Below the pieces are notes generated by a model. The model was not told the DNA's origin and did no database searches. It saw only the letters and a list, made by a program, of their open reading frames with translations. The translations under genes and the position numbers were made by a program. From Streptomyces musisoli (GTDB lineage Bacteria > Actinomycetota > Actinomycetes > Streptomycetales > Streptomycetaceae): a stretch of DNA of 64,000 bases. The stretch lies in the NCBI RefSeq assembly GCF_016741855.1, contig NZ_JAERRH010000003.1, positions 310,001 to 374,000 on the forward strand, given 5' to 3'. Of the stretch, positions 47,699 to 56,945 are shown one piece after another. The first letter of the stretch is position 1. Every line of letters begins with the position of its first letter.

Positions 47699-48014
47699 CT
47701 GACCATCTCCCCTTATGAATGTCGTCCATGTATGAGAACTCAGGCTAGGGAGGTGAACGCGCGGCCGTCAATGACGGGACACCCGGGAGCGCCTCCCCCG
47801 CGCCGCCGGAAGGAGGGCTCCCGGAGCCCGGGAGCGCACGCTGCTACCCGGCTCCACCGACCCCAAACGCAACCGTGATCCGGATCACATCCCCCGATCT
47901 TCTTCCGGAACCGCGTGCTTGATACAACTTGCTCGCGCGTTCCTGTCCGTCGACGGTCGTCGCCCACTCCCCCCTCTTTTCGAGCCGCTCCTTCCGCCTG
48001 CCCTGGGAACGCCC
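47699..48014. other. 316-bp divergent intergenic region between the glucarate operon and an MFS gene
   Basis: Holds the direct repeat ATGAATG (47715) / ATGTATG (47728) next to the glucarate operon and a perfect palindrome at 47875-47888. A -10-like TACAAC (near 47924) precedes the MFS gene. No gene seen. Confidence 0.5.
47875..47888. promoter_or_regulatory. Perfect 14-bp palindrome, CRP-like
   Basis: GTGATCC-GGATCAC; read as GTGA-N6-TCAC it matches the core of CRP/FNR-family sites. About 35 bp upstream of the probable -10 of the MFS gene. Confidence 0.5.
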
Positions 48015-49379
48015 GTGTCCGCCCCCCGCACCCTGCCCTGGCCCCTCGTCGCCCTCTTCACGGCCGGGTACCTCGCCCCCTACCTGCTGCCGACCACCGT
48101 CGGCAGACTCGACAGCGGGCTCCCGCTCACCGCCACCGAGGCCGGCGCCATCGGCAGCGCCCTGCTGCTGAGTTCGGCGACCGCGGGCTTCCTGCTGGCC
48201 TCCCGCGTCGACCGGATCGGTCCGCGCACCCTCGCCCGGGCCGGCCTCGCGCTCGCCGCCCTCGGCTACGGCTGGGCGGCCCTCACCGGCGCCGTACCGG
48301 CCGTCGTCGCGGGCGCGGTCGTCGGTGGTCTCGGGTCCGGAACCGTCACGGCGGTGGCCGCGAGCGGCATCGCCGCCCTGGGAGTGCCCCCGGCCCGGAC
48401 GGAGCCGGGAGCCCGGGCGTGGGATCCGCACCGGGTCACCACGCTGGGCCTGCTCGGCGTCTCCGCCCTCGCGGGCGCCCTGTACCTGACGATCCCCCGC
48501 CTCGGCCCCGGGCACGGTTTCCCGCCGGCCGCCATCGCACTGACCGCCCTAGCCGTCTGGCCGCTCACCGGCCGGCTGCCCGGTCGCACCGCCCCGGCCC
48601 GCACGGCCGTCACACACGGCCGGCTCCCGCACCTCGGGGCCGGACTGCTGCTGGCCGCCGCGATGCCGTTCTGGTCCCTGGCCCAGAACTCCCTCTGGGG
48701 GGTCAGCGGCCGGATCGGGCTCGATCAGGCCCGTCTCTCCGAGGTCGCCGTCGGCGCGGTGTTCGCGGTCGCGCTGGGCGCCGCACTCGTCGGGGTCGTG
48801 GGCGCGGGCGCGCTCGGGCAGCGGCTGGGCCAGGCCGTGCCCATCGGCGCCGGTACGACGCTGATCGCGGGCTGCATCGCGCTCAGCGCGTCCGCGCGGG
48901 ACCTGACCGCCTTCGCGGCGGGCGAGATCTCCTGGAACCTGCTGTACCCGATCGTCCTGTCGTACGTCATCGGCCTCGCCGCCTCCCTCGACCCGCGCGG
49001 CCGCTGGGCGGTCCTGGTCGGCTCGGCGTCCTCGCTGGGGACGGCGGCGGGACCGCTGACGGGGAGTGTGCTGGCGGCGGGCACGGGCTTCCCGGTGATG
49101 GGGCGGGTGCTCGGCACCGGGCTGCTGCTGATCGCCGTACCGATGACGGCGGTGGCCCTGCGGGCCGGCCGGCGCCCCCGGACCGTCGCCGGACTCCCGG
49201 TCGTGGAGATCCCCGTTCCGGAGGCCCCCGTCGCGGAACTCCGCGGCCCGGACATCACCTTCGAGGAACTCCGCGGCACGTCGGTCCCGGTCGCCGGACT
49301 CCCGGTCGTGGAGGTCCCGGTGGAGACGCCCGTCGTACCCGCACAGCGCGCCTACGACACCGCGTCGCCGAACTCGTAG
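48015..49379 (+). CDS. MFS-type membrane transporter
   Basis: 454 aa from GTG 48015 (GGGAA upstream). About 12 hydrophobic helices from residue 8 onward (WPLVALFTAGYLAPYLLPTTV); motif-A-like DRIGPRTLARAG in the second loop. The last ~60 residues are hydrophilic with repeated VVEIPVPEAP/VVEVPVETP units, a long cytoplasmic tail. Divergent from the glucarate operon, so sugar-acid transport is possible but not shown. The 3' end overlaps the deaminase gene by 28 bp. Confidence 0.8.
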   Translation: MSAPRTLPWPLVALFTAGYLAPYLLPTTVGRLDSGLPLTATEAGAIGSALLLSSATAGFLLASRVDRIGPRTLARAGLALAALGYGWAALTGAVPAVVAGAVVGGLGSGTVTAVAASGIAALGVPPARTEPGARAWDPHRVTTLGLLGVSALAGALYLTIPRLGPGHGFPPAAIALTALAVWPLTGRLPGRTAPARTAVTHGRLPHLGAGLLLAAAMPFWSLAQNSLWGVSGRIGLDQARLSEVAVGAVFAVALGAALVGVVGAGALGQRLGQAVPIGAGTTLIAGCIALSASARDLTAFAAGEISWNLLYPIVLSYVIGLAASLDPRGRWAVLVGSASSLGTAAGPLTGSVLAAGTGFPVMGRVLGTGLLLIAVPMTAVALRAGRRPRTVAGLPVVEIPVPEAPVAELRGPDITFEELRGTSVPVAGLPVVEVPVETPVVPAQRAYDTASPNS

Positions 49380-50380
49380 GCGTCGACCTCGGCGAGGTAG
49401 CGGGCCCTGCGTTCCTCGTCGTCCTCCAGGAAGGAGGCGACGAAGGAGTTGCGGGCCAGCTCGCGCAGCCGGTCCTCGCTCAGGCCCAGGGTCTCCCGTA
49501 CGGCACGGAAGTTGTCCCCCGCGTACCCGCCGAAGTACGCCGGGTCGTCGGAGTTGACCGTGCACAGCAGGCCGGCGTCGAGCATGGCCGGCAGCGGATG
49601 GTCGGCCAGGGTCTCCACGGCACGCAGCCGGACGTTGGACAGCGGGCACAGGGTGAGCGGAACGCGCTCCCGGACCAGCCGCTCGACCAGGGCCGGATCC
49701 TCCAGGCAGCGCAGCCCGTGGTCGACGCGCTCCACACCGAGCACGTCCAGCGCCTCGGTGATGTAGGCCGGCGGCCCCTCCTCACCGGCGTGCGCGACCC
49801 GGCGCAGTCCGAGCGCGGCGGCGGCCGCGTAGACCTCCCGGAACTTCGCCGGCGGATGCCCGACCTCGGCGGAGTCCAGGCCGACGCCGGTGATCCGGTC
49901 CAGGTACGGTGTCGCGGCCTGGAGCGTCTCGAGTGCCGAGTCGGCGGACTCGTCCCGCAGGAAGCACATGATGAGCCGGGTGGAGATGCCGTGGTCGCGC
50001 TCGCTGCTGCCGAGCGCCCGCCACAGCCCCTCCACGACCGTGCCCAGGCTGACGCCCCGCGCGATGTGGGCCTGCGGATCGAAGAAGATCTCCGCGTGCC
50101 GCACGCCCTGTGCGGCGGCCCGGGCGAGGTAGGCGCCGGCCAGGTCGGCGAAGTCCTGCTCGGTGCGCAGGACGGCCATCAGCTCGTAGTACAGGTTCAG
50201 GAAGGACTGGAGGTCCTTGAACCGGTAGGCCTCGCGGAGTTCCTCGGTGTCCGCGTACGGGAGGGTCACGCCGTTGCGGGCGGCCAGCTCGAACGCCAGC
50301 TCCGGCTCCAGGGTGCCTTCGACGTGGAGGTGCAGTTCTGCTTTCGGGAGGGGCATCAACGCATCGTACGGGCGCGTCAC
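49352..50380 (-). CDS. Adenine/adenosine deaminase family protein
   Basis: 342 aa. Metal motif [11 protein letters not shown], catalytic HAGEEGPP, then [12 protein letters not shown]. These details ([30 protein letters not shown]) fit the adenine deaminase branch better than true adenosine deaminase. It would release ammonia from the purine in the cytoplasm. GTG 50380 overlaps the rnz stop (GTGA); an internal ATG ([11 protein letters not shown], 50356) could also serve. Confidence 0.85.
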   Translation of the reverse strand: MTRPYDALMPLPKAELHLHVEGTLEPELAFELAARNGVTLPYADTEELREAYRFKDLQSFLNLYYELMAVLRTEQDFADLAGAYLARAAAQGVRHAEIFFDPQAHIARGVSLGTVVEGLWRALGSSERDHGISTRLIMCFLRDESADSALETLQAATPYLDRITGVGLDSAEVGHPPAKFREVYAAAAALGLRRVAHAGEEGPPAYITEALDVLGVERVDHGLRCLEDPALVERLVRERVPLTLCPLSNVRLRAVETLADHPLPAMLDAGLLCTVNSDDPAYFGGYAGDNFRAVRETLGLSEDRLRELARNSFVASFLEDDEERRARYLAEVDAYEFGDAVS

Positions 50381-51282
50381 CGCCGTTTCGGAACCGGCAC
50401 CCGCAGCAGGTCGTGCGCCACCGACAGCTCCCCCTCGAACCCGGCCGCCCGCGCCTGCCGCTCGAACTCCTCGGGCTCGGAGTAGCGCTGGCTGAAGTGG
50501 GTGAGGACGAGGTGGCGCACGCCGGCGTCCCGGGCCACGGCTGCGGCCTGTCCGGCCGTCAGATGCCCGTGCTCGACGGCCAGCTCCACGTCGTCGTCGA
50601 GGAACGTGGACTCGATGACGAGCAGGTCGCAGCCCTCGGCGAGCGCGTACACGCCGTCGCAGAGCCGGGTGTCCATGACGAAGGCGAACCGCTGCCCGCG
50701 CCGCACCTCGCTGACGTCCTCGAGCGTCACGTCCCCGAGCCGCCCCTCGCGCTGGAGGCGGCCCACGTCCGGGCCCCGCACGCCGTGCGCGGCGAGCCGC
50801 TCGGGCAGCATGCGGCGGCCGTCGGGTTCGACCAGGCGGTAGCCGTAGGACTCCACCGGATGGGAGAGCCTGCGGGCTTCCAGGGTGTACGCCCCGGTCA
50901 CCGCGAGAGGGCCGTCGGCGGCCACCGGGGCCTCGGTGAGCGGGACCGTCTCCCGGTAGGCGGTCGCGTACCGCAGCCGGTCGAAGAAGCGCTGACCGGA
51001 ACGCGGGTAGTGCGCGGTGACCTCGTGCGGCACCTGGTCCAGGTTGATCCGCTGGATGACTCCCGCGAGACCGAGGGAGTGGTCACCGTGGAAGTGCGTG
51101 ACGCAGATCCGGTTCAGGTCGTGGGCGGCGACCCCGGCGCGCAGCATCTGCCGCTGTGTGCCCTCGCCGGGGTCGAACAGGATGCCCTCGCCGTCCCACC
51201 TCAGCAGATAGCCGTTGTGGTTGCGGTGCCGGGTCGGAACCTGGCTGGCGGTGCCGAGGACCACCAGTTCACGGACGGACAT
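50377..51282 (-). CDS. rnz: Ribonuclease Z
   Basis: 301 aa metallo-beta-lactamase fold. [10 protein letters not shown] holds the zinc ligands HxHxDH (63-68); [16 protein letters not shown] at the N-end and [22 protein letters not shown] and LTHFSQRY later are RNase Z marks. It removes 3' trailers from tRNA precursors. Middle gene of HIT-rnz-deaminase, 6 bp behind the HIT gene. Confidence 0.95.
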   Translation of the reverse strand: MSVRELVVLGTASQVPTRHRNHNGYLLRWDGEGILFDPGEGTQRQMLRAGVAAHDLNRICVTHFHGDHSLGLAGVIQRINLDQVPHEVTAHYPRSGQRFFDRLRYATAYRETVPLTEAPVAADGPLAVTGAYTLEARRLSHPVESYGYRLVEPDGRRMLPERLAAHGVRGPDVGRLQREGRLGDVTLEDVSEVRRGQRFAFVMDTRLCDGVYALAEGCDLLVIESTFLDDDVELAVEHGHLTAGQAAAVARDAGVRHLVLTHFSQRYSEPEEFERQARAAGFEGELSVAHDLLRVPVPKRR

Positions 51283-51288
51283 GCCGAG

Positions 51289-51642
51289 TTACCCGGGCGG
51301 CCACTGCAGGCCACGGCCACCGAGGACGTGGGCGTGGGCGTGCCAGACGGTCTGGCCGGCTCCGCTGCCGGTGTTGAAGACGAGGCGGTAGCTGTCCAGC
51401 TTCTCCTCGTCGGCCACGGCCTTGGTCTCGGCGAGGACGTCGGCGGCGAGCTGCGGGGCGCCCGCGGCCAGCTCGGCCGCGTTCTCGTAGTGCGCCTTGG
51501 GAATCACCAGGATGTGGGTCGGGGCCTGGGGGTTTATGTCCCGGAAGGCCACGGTCGTCTCGGTCTCGCGGACGATCGTCGCCGGGATCTCCCCCGTGAC
51601 GATCTTGCAGAACAGGCAGTCGTCCTGCGGTTCTCCGGCCAT
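51289..51642 (-). CDS. HIT-family nucleotide hydrolase
   Basis: 117 aa. CLFCKIVTGEIP near the start and the histidine triad HAHAHV (His101/103/105) in the standard HINT layout. Hydrolyses purine nucleoside phosphoramidates such as AMP-lysine. ATG 51642. First gene of the rnz operon, its common place in actinobacteria. Confidence 0.93.
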   Translation of the reverse strand: MAGEPQDDCLFCKIVTGEIPATIVRETETTVAFRDINPQAPTHILVIPKAHYENAAELAAGAPQLAADVLAETKAVADEEKLDSYRLVFNTGSGAGQTVWHAHAHVLGGRGLQWPPG

Positions 51643-51755
51643 GCGTGTGCCTCCTGTGATCAATACCGTGGGCATGGTAGTCGGTCGGGTGCGGGTCGTC
51701 CGCGGTTGATCGCGCCGCCCGGCGGAGCCGCGGACCCGCACGGCTCCGCGGCTCC

Positions 51756-54700
51756 TCAGGCCGGCAGCTCGGGAGGTGTCCTGGCGGGTGTCGCCTCCAG
51801 GGCCTCGAGCGCCAGCCGGACGGCCTCGTCCAGCTGCGCGTCCCTGCCCTCCACCCAGTCCTGCGGGCGCTGCACGACCTCCACGTCGGGGTCCACCCCG
51901 TGGTTCTCCACGTCCCAGCCCTGGCCCTCCAGCCAGATCGCGTACTTGGGCTGGGTGACCAGGGTGCCGTCGACCAGGTGGTAGCGGCTGTCGATGCCGA
52001 TGACGCCGCCCCAGGTGCGGGTGCCGACGACCGGGCCGATGCCGAGGGCCCTGATCGCCGCGTTGACGATGTCGCCGTCGGAGCCGGAGAACTCGTTGGC
52101 CACGGCGACGACCGGGCCGCGGGGTGCGTCGAGCGGGTAGCTGGTGGGGCGCATGCCGCGCGCGAAGTCCCAGCCGACGATGCGGCGGGCCAGCTTCTCG
52201 ACCACGAGCTGGGAGGTGTGCCCGCCGCGGTTCTCCCGGACGTCGACCACCAGGCCTTCCCGGGCCACCTCCACGCGCAGGTCGCGGTGGATCTGGGCCC
52301 AGCCGGGGGCGTGCATGTCCGGGACGTGGAGGTAGCCGAGCCGGCCGGCGGAGGCCGCGTGGACGTGGGCGCGGCGGCCGGCGACCCAGGCGTGGTAGCG
52401 CAGGGGTTCCTCGTCGGCGACGGGGACGACGACCGTGTGGCGGGGCTCGCCGCCCGCGGCCGGGGAGACGGTCAGCTCGACGGGGTGGCCGGCCGTGCCG
52501 ACGAGGAGCGGGCCGGGCCCCGTCACCGGGTCGACGGGGTGGCCGGCCACGGCGATGATCGCGTCGCCGGGGCGTACCGCGACGCCGGGCGCGGCGAGCG
52601 GGGAGCGGGCGTCCGGGTCGGAGGTCTCCGACGGGAGGATCCGGTCGATGCGCCAACTGCCGTCCGGGTGCCGGGAGATGTCGGCGCCGAGCAGGCCGTG
52701 CCCGGGACCGCCGGAACCGCCGGGCGGGGTGACGTAGGCGTGCGAGGTGCCGAGTTCGCCGTGCACCTCCCAGAGCAGGTCGACCAGGTCGCTGTGGGTG
52801 GCGATGCGGCCCAGGAGGGGGCGGTAGCGGTCGAGGACGCCGGTCCAGTCGACACCGCCGAGGTCGGGCCGCCAGAAGTGGTCCCGCATGAGCCGGCCGG
52901 TCTCGTCGTACATCTGCCGCCACTCGGCGGCCGGGTCGACGGTCTGGCGGACCCGGGCCAGGTCGACGGTGACGCTGGTGTCGCCGTCGTCGTCGGTGCC
53001 GGTACGGCGGTCGGTGGGCACGACCCGGAGCCGGCCGTCGGTCCACAGCAGGACGCGTCTGCCGTCGCCGCTGACCTCGAAGTGGCCGGCGTCGGAGGCG
53101 AGGTGTTCCAGCCGGCGCTGGGCGAGGTCGTACCGCTCCAGGTGGGTGTGCGGGTCGGGGTCCTCGGGGTGGGCGCGGGACGTGCCGAGGACGCCCTGCA
53201 CGGGGTGGCGCAGCCAGAGGACGCCGTCCTTGGCGGCGCGCAGCGTGGAGTAGCGGCCGGCCTCCACCGGGAAGGGCACGATCCGGTCGGCGAGCCCCTC
53301 GGGGTCGATGCGGGTGGTGGGGGTGCCCTCGCTGTCGGGGGTCTCGTCCTTGTCGGGGGTCTCGAAGGGGCGGCCGTGGCGCTGCGGGCCGAACGGCGAG
53401 GGGGTGGCGGCGGCCAGGGTGATCAGGTGCGGGCGGGCGCCGGCCACGAAGGCGAGGTCGAAGACGTGCTCGTCGTAGACCGGGTCGAAGGCGCGGTGGG
53501 AGAGGAAGGCGAGGTGTCTGCCGTCGAGGGTGAAGGCGGGCGCGTAATCCTGGAAGCGGAGCGGGGTCGCCTCGATGACCGAGAGGTCGGTGGTGTGGGC
53601 GACACGCAGTTGGGAGAGCGGGCGGGGGCCGGGGTGGGCCCAGGCGAGCCAGGCGGAGTCGGGGGAGAACGCGAGGCCGGAGACCTCGCCGTCGTCGCTG
53701 CGGTCCACCTCGCGGACCTCGCCGGTCTCCCGCTCGACCAGGAGCAGTCTGCCGTCGTGCGCGGCCACGGCGGCCCGGCTGCCGTCGGGGGCCACGGCCA
53801 GCTCCAGTACGCGGCCGAGCTGTCCGGCGGCCAGGCGGCGCGGGGGCGCGCCGGGCACGGTGCCGCTCGCGGGGGCGAACTCCAGGGAGTCGTCGCCCTC
53901 GGCGTCCGTCACCCACACCGCCCACTCCTCGCCGTCGGCGCGGAAGGCGCGCGGCATCCGGGCGCGGACGCCGGGGGTGGCGCCCAGGGCGCGGGCGGGG
54001 CCGGAGCGGTGGGTGACCCAGTGGATCCCGCCGCGCACACAGACGGCGCTGCCGCGCGCGGTGTGGTCGGGGGAGGCCTCGCCGAACCAGCGGGAGGCGT
54101 CGACCGGACGCGGCCTGAGGTCGACGCGGGGCCCGCCGAGCCGGATGTCCAGCCGGCGCGGCTCGGCGCCCTCCAGGTCGTCCAGCAGCCAGAGTTCACC
54201 GGCCGAGGCGTAGACGACCCGGGTGCCGTCGCCGGCCGCGTGCCGGGCGTAGAAGCCTCCTCCGTTCCCGGCCCCCGCCCCGCTCCCGGCCTCGCCCGGG
54301 CGGGGGGTGCCCCCGAGGGCCGTGTGCCGGCGCAGGTCGGAGCCGTCGGCGAGGGAGGAGTACAGCGCGCCGGTGCCCTCGTGGTCGGAGAGGAAGGCGA
54401 TCCGGTCACCGGCCCACACCGGGCACTCGATGTTGCCGTCGATCTCCTCGTGCAGCCGTACGAACGCGCCGGTGCCCTCCTCGTCTCCGGCGGTCCGGTC
54501 GATCCACAGCTTGCCCGCCGTACCGCCCCGGTAGCGCTTCCAGTAGGCGGCCTCGCGGCCCATCGGCGCCGACAGCAGCACGGTGGCCGGCCCGAGGGCC
54601 AGGCCGCCGACCGGGCCGTAGGGCAGGGTCTCGGCCGGTCCGCCGTCCAGCGGGACGGCGTGCGCCCAGCTGTGCCGGAAGCTGGGCCGGCCGTGCGCGC

Positions 54701-55040
54701 CGAGCGCGAGCACCCGGCCGTCCGGGGTCCAGCCGTGCACCTCCGTACGGCGGTTGCCCCAGTAGGTCAGGCGTTCGGCGGGGCCGCCGTCGACGGGGGC
54801 GACATGCACCTCGGGGGCGCCGTCCCGGAAGGAGGTCCAGGCGAGGTGTCTGCCGTCCGGCGATATCCGCGGCCGGGTCACCGGCACGTTGTCGGCGCTG
54901 ACCCGCCAGGCCCGGCCGCCCCCGAGCGGCGCGAGCCACACGTCGTCCTCGGCGACGAAGGTCACCAAGTCGCCGTGCACATGGGGGAATCGGAGGTAGG
55001 CGGAGCTTTCCGTGGTTCCCGTCGAGGCACCCTGAGTCAC
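51756..55040 (-). CDS. Tricorn protease homologue (S41 family)
   Basis: 1094 aa from GTG 55040, the usual size of tricorn. N-terminal ~650 residues form WD/PD40-like propeller repeats (RISPDGRHLAW, LAFSPDSAWLAW). A C1 region, a PDZ-like stretch and the C2 core follow, with the active-site His in GELGTSHAYV and the nucleophile Ser in ANEFSGSDGDIV. No signal peptide. In archaea tricorn degrades peptides from the proteasome; the same role in Streptomyces is plausible. Confidence 0.92.
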   Translation of the reverse strand: MTQGASTGTTESSAYLRFPHVHGDLVTFVAEDDVWLAPLGGGRAWRVSADNVPVTRPRISPDGRHLAWTSFRDGAPEVHVAPVDGGPAERLTYWGNRRTEVHGWTPDGRVLALGAHGRPSFRHSWAHAVPLDGGPAETLPYGPVGGLALGPATVLLSAPMGREAAYWKRYRGGTAGKLWIDRTAGDEEGTGAFVRLHEEIDGNIECPVWAGDRIAFLSDHEGTGALYSSLADGSDLRRHTALGGTPRPGEAGSGAGAGNGGGFYARHAAGDGTRVVYASAGELWLLDDLEGAEPRRLDIRLGGPRVDLRPRPVDASRWFGEASPDHTARGSAVCVRGGIHWVTHRSGPARALGATPGVRARMPRAFRADGEEWAVWVTDAEGDDSLEFAPASGTVPGAPPRRLAAGQLGRVLELAVAPDGSRAAVAAHDGRLLLVERETGEVREVDRSDDGEVSGLAFSPDSAWLAWAHPGPRPLSQLRVAHTTDLSVIEATPLRFQDYAPAFTLDGRHLAFLSHRAFDPVYDEHVFDLAFVAGARPHLITLAAATPSPFGPQRHGRPFETPDKDETPDSEGTPTTRIDPEGLADRIVPFPVEAGRYSTLRAAKDGVLWLRHPVQGVLGTSRAHPEDPDPHTHLERYDLAQRRLEHLASDAGHFEVSGDGRRVLLWTDGRLRVVPTDRRTGTDDDGDTSVTVDLARVRQTVDPAAEWRQMYDETGRLMRDHFWRPDLGGVDWTGVLDRYRPLLGRIATHSDLVDLLWEVHGELGTSHAYVTPPGGSGGPGHGLLGADISRHPDGSWRIDRILPSETSDPDARSPLAAPGVAVRPGDAIIAVAGHPVDPVTGPGPLLVGTAGHPVELTVSPAAGGEPRHTVVVPVADEEPLRYHAWVAGRRAHVHAASAGRLGYLHVPDMHAPGWAQIHRDLRVEVAREGLVVDVRENRGGHTSQLVVEKLARRIVGWDFARGMRPTSYPLDAPRGPVVAVANEFSGSDGDIVNAAIRALGIGPVVGTRTWGGVIGIDSRYHLVDGTLVTQPKYAIWLEGQGWDVENHGVDPDVEVVQRPQDWVEGRDAQLDEAVRLALEALEATPARTPPELPA

Positions 55041-55086
55041 GCGGTCACTCTACGCAGCGACCGGTGCTGCCGCTCCCGGTTTCGGA

Positions 55087-55602
55087 TCACTTGCCCGGCA
55101 CGGGCCAGACGGTCCGGGTGACGGTGACGGTCACGGTGGGCTTCGGCTGTCCGCCGGTGGGCAGGTGGTACGTCGGCCCCGGCTTGGCGGCGCAGTCGCC
55201 GAGCCCGCCCACGTGGAACACCTGTCTGCCGGCCACCGTGGCCTTCAGGTCGCCGCGCACACATGCGCCGTCGACGGCCTTGGTCACCAGCCCGGTGACG
55301 ACGATCTTCCGCCCGTCGTCCGTCTCTCCCCGGCAGTCGACGGAGACGACGGTGGTCTCGGCCGGCGAGGGCGCCTTGCCGCCGCCGTCGTCGTCACCGT
55401 AGACGCCGGTGCAGGTGAGCCAGTTGACGTCCACGTGCCGTCGTTCCAGCGCGGTGGTCGCGGTCTGGTCGGTGGTGTACGCGACGGTCGCGGACCCGAG
55501 GCCGCCCGGCTGGCATGCCACCGCGGCGCCTCCGGCCAGCACGACGAGCCCCGCCACGGCCACCGCCCGCGGCCCGCGCCGTATCCCTCTCCATGCCCCC
55601 AT
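55087..55602 (-). CDS. Putative lipoprotein
   Basis: 171 aa. Basic N-end, hydrophobic helix and lipobox VAC with Cys30. The mature part has four more Cys (LTCTGVYG, VDCRGE, GACVRGD, GDCAAKPG), likely two disulphides, and ends in a Thr-Val repeat before PVPGK. No family recognised. It lies 46 bp before tricorn on the same strand, so may share its transcript. Confidence 0.75.
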   Translation of the reverse strand: MGAWRGIRRGPRAVAVAGLVVLAGGAAVACQPGGLGSATVAYTTDQTATTALERRHVDVNWLTCTGVYGDDDGGGKAPSPAETTVVSVDCRGETDDGRKIVVTGLVTKAVDGACVRGDLKATVAGRQVFHVGGLGDCAAKPGPTYHLPTGGQPKPTVTVTVTRTVWPVPGK

Positions 55603-55780
55603 GTCCGGCAGCGTGCCACCGGCCCGGACGGTACGGAAGACCGCATACGGCCACTCACCCGTTCGAGGGGCCGACGCCGGAGGCCCGACGTCCGGTCGTC
55701 ACCGGCCCGTTCGCCGGACGCCGAGAGCGCGAGGACGACGCCCGGTCGTCACCGGCTCGTCCGGCCCGGGCCGGCGGACG

Positions 55781-56173
55781 TCAGCCGCGCAGCAGCAGCC
55801 ACTGCTGGAGTTCGACCAGGTTGCCCTCCGGGTCCTTGAGATGGGCCACGCGCATGCGGTCGGTCATGGGGGCCGGCCCGTGCAGCAGGGTGGCGCCGCG
55901 GGAGGTGATCTCCGCGCAGTAGGCGTCCAGGTCGTCGACGCGCAGCACGACCAGGGAGCGGTGGCCGGTGGCGGTCTCGCCCAGTTCGTCAAGGATCTCG
56001 GCCATCATCACGCGGTCCTGGAGCGCGATCCCGGCGGAGCCGACGTGCGGGCTGAACTTCTCGTACGGTCCCTCGGTCGCGCCGGACTGCGGCTTGAGGC
56101 CGAGGACGTCGGCGTAGAAGCGGTAGCAGGCGGCGAAGTCGGTGACCAGCAGCCGGACTTGGGCGAGTTCCAT
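55781..56173 (-). CDS. VOC/glyoxalase-family protein
   Basis: 130 aa, one pair of beta-alpha-beta-beta-beta modules: VRLLVTDFAACYRFYADVLGLKP at the N-end and AHLKDPEGNLVELQQW at the C-end, with the metal-ligand Glu in the latter. The vicinal-oxygen-chelate superfamily includes glyoxalases, dioxygenases and antibiotic-binding proteins; substrate not predictable. ATG 56173, 19 bp after rsmE. Confidence 0.88.
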   Translation of the reverse strand: MELAQVRLLVTDFAACYRFYADVLGLKPQSGATEGPYEKFSPHVGSAGIALQDRVMMAEILDELGETATGHRSLVVLRVDDLDAYCAEITSRGATLLHGPAPMTDRMRVAHLKDPEGNLVELQQWLLLRG

Positions 56174-56192
56174 GGTGTTCCCCCCGGATGTG

Positions 56193-56945
56193 TCAGGACC
56201 AGCGGCCGGTGCGGCCCAGCAGCAGGGCCGCGGCGGCGGTGCCGGCGGTGGATGTACGCAACACGCTGGGGCCGAGCACACACGCCTTCGCGCCGGCCTC
56301 CTCGAAGAGTGCCAGCTCGTCCCGCGCGACGCCGCCCTCGGGGCCGACGACCAGCACGATCTCGCCCTCGGCGGGCAGTTCGGCGGTCGCCAGCGGCACG
56401 CTCTCGTGCTCGAAGTCGGAGTGCAGTACGGCGGCGAAGTCCGCTGTGGCCAGAAGTGCGGCAACCTGCTTGGTGCTCGCCGCGTCCGCGACGTCCGGGA
56501 AGCGCAGCCGGCGCGACTGCTTGCCGGCCTCGCGCGCGGTGGCGCGCCACTTGGCGAGCGCCTTCATGCCCCGGTCGCCCTTCCACTGGGTGATGCAACG
56601 GGCGGCCTGCCAGGGCACGATCGCGTCGACGCCGGTCTCGGTCATCGTCTCCACGGCCAGCTCGCCGCGATCGCCCTTGGGGAGGGCCTGGACGACGGTG
56701 ATCCGGGGGCTGGGCTCGGGCTCGACCGGGAACTCGAAGGGCTCGACGACCATGTGGTCCTTGCCCGACACGCTGACGACGACACCGGCGGCCCCGCGGC
56801 CCCTGCCGTCGGTGAGCACCACGTTCTCGCCGGGCTGAAGCCGCCGCACGGAGACCGCGTGCCGGCCCTCGGGTCCCTCGACGTCGACGACCGAGCCGGG
56901 GCCCACGCCCTCCAGCGAGTCGACGACGAACACCGGCGCGGTCAT
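56193..56945 (-). CDS. rsmE: 16S rRNA m3U1498 methyltransferase
   Basis: 250 aa SPOUT enzyme. Marks: RRLQPGENVVLTDGRG, QALPKGDRGELAVETMTETG, and the SAM-binding knot VLVVGPEGG...VLGPSVLRTSTAG. Methylates U1498 of 16S rRNA. ATG overlaps the stop of the nitronate monooxygenase gene. In actinobacteria it commonly sits in the hrcA-dnaJ run. Confidence 0.95.
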   Translation of the reverse strand: MTAPVFVVDSLEGVGPGSVVDVEGPEGRHAVSVRRLQPGENVVLTDGRGRGAAGVVVSVSGKDHMVVEPFEFPVEPEPSPRITVVQALPKGDRGELAVETMTETGVDAIVPWQAARCITQWKGDRGMKALAKWRATAREAGKQSRRLRFPDVADAASTKQVAALLATADFAAVLHSDFEHESVPLATAELPAEGEIVLVVGPEGGVARDELALFEEAGAKACVLGPSVLRTSTAGTAAAALLLGRTGRWS

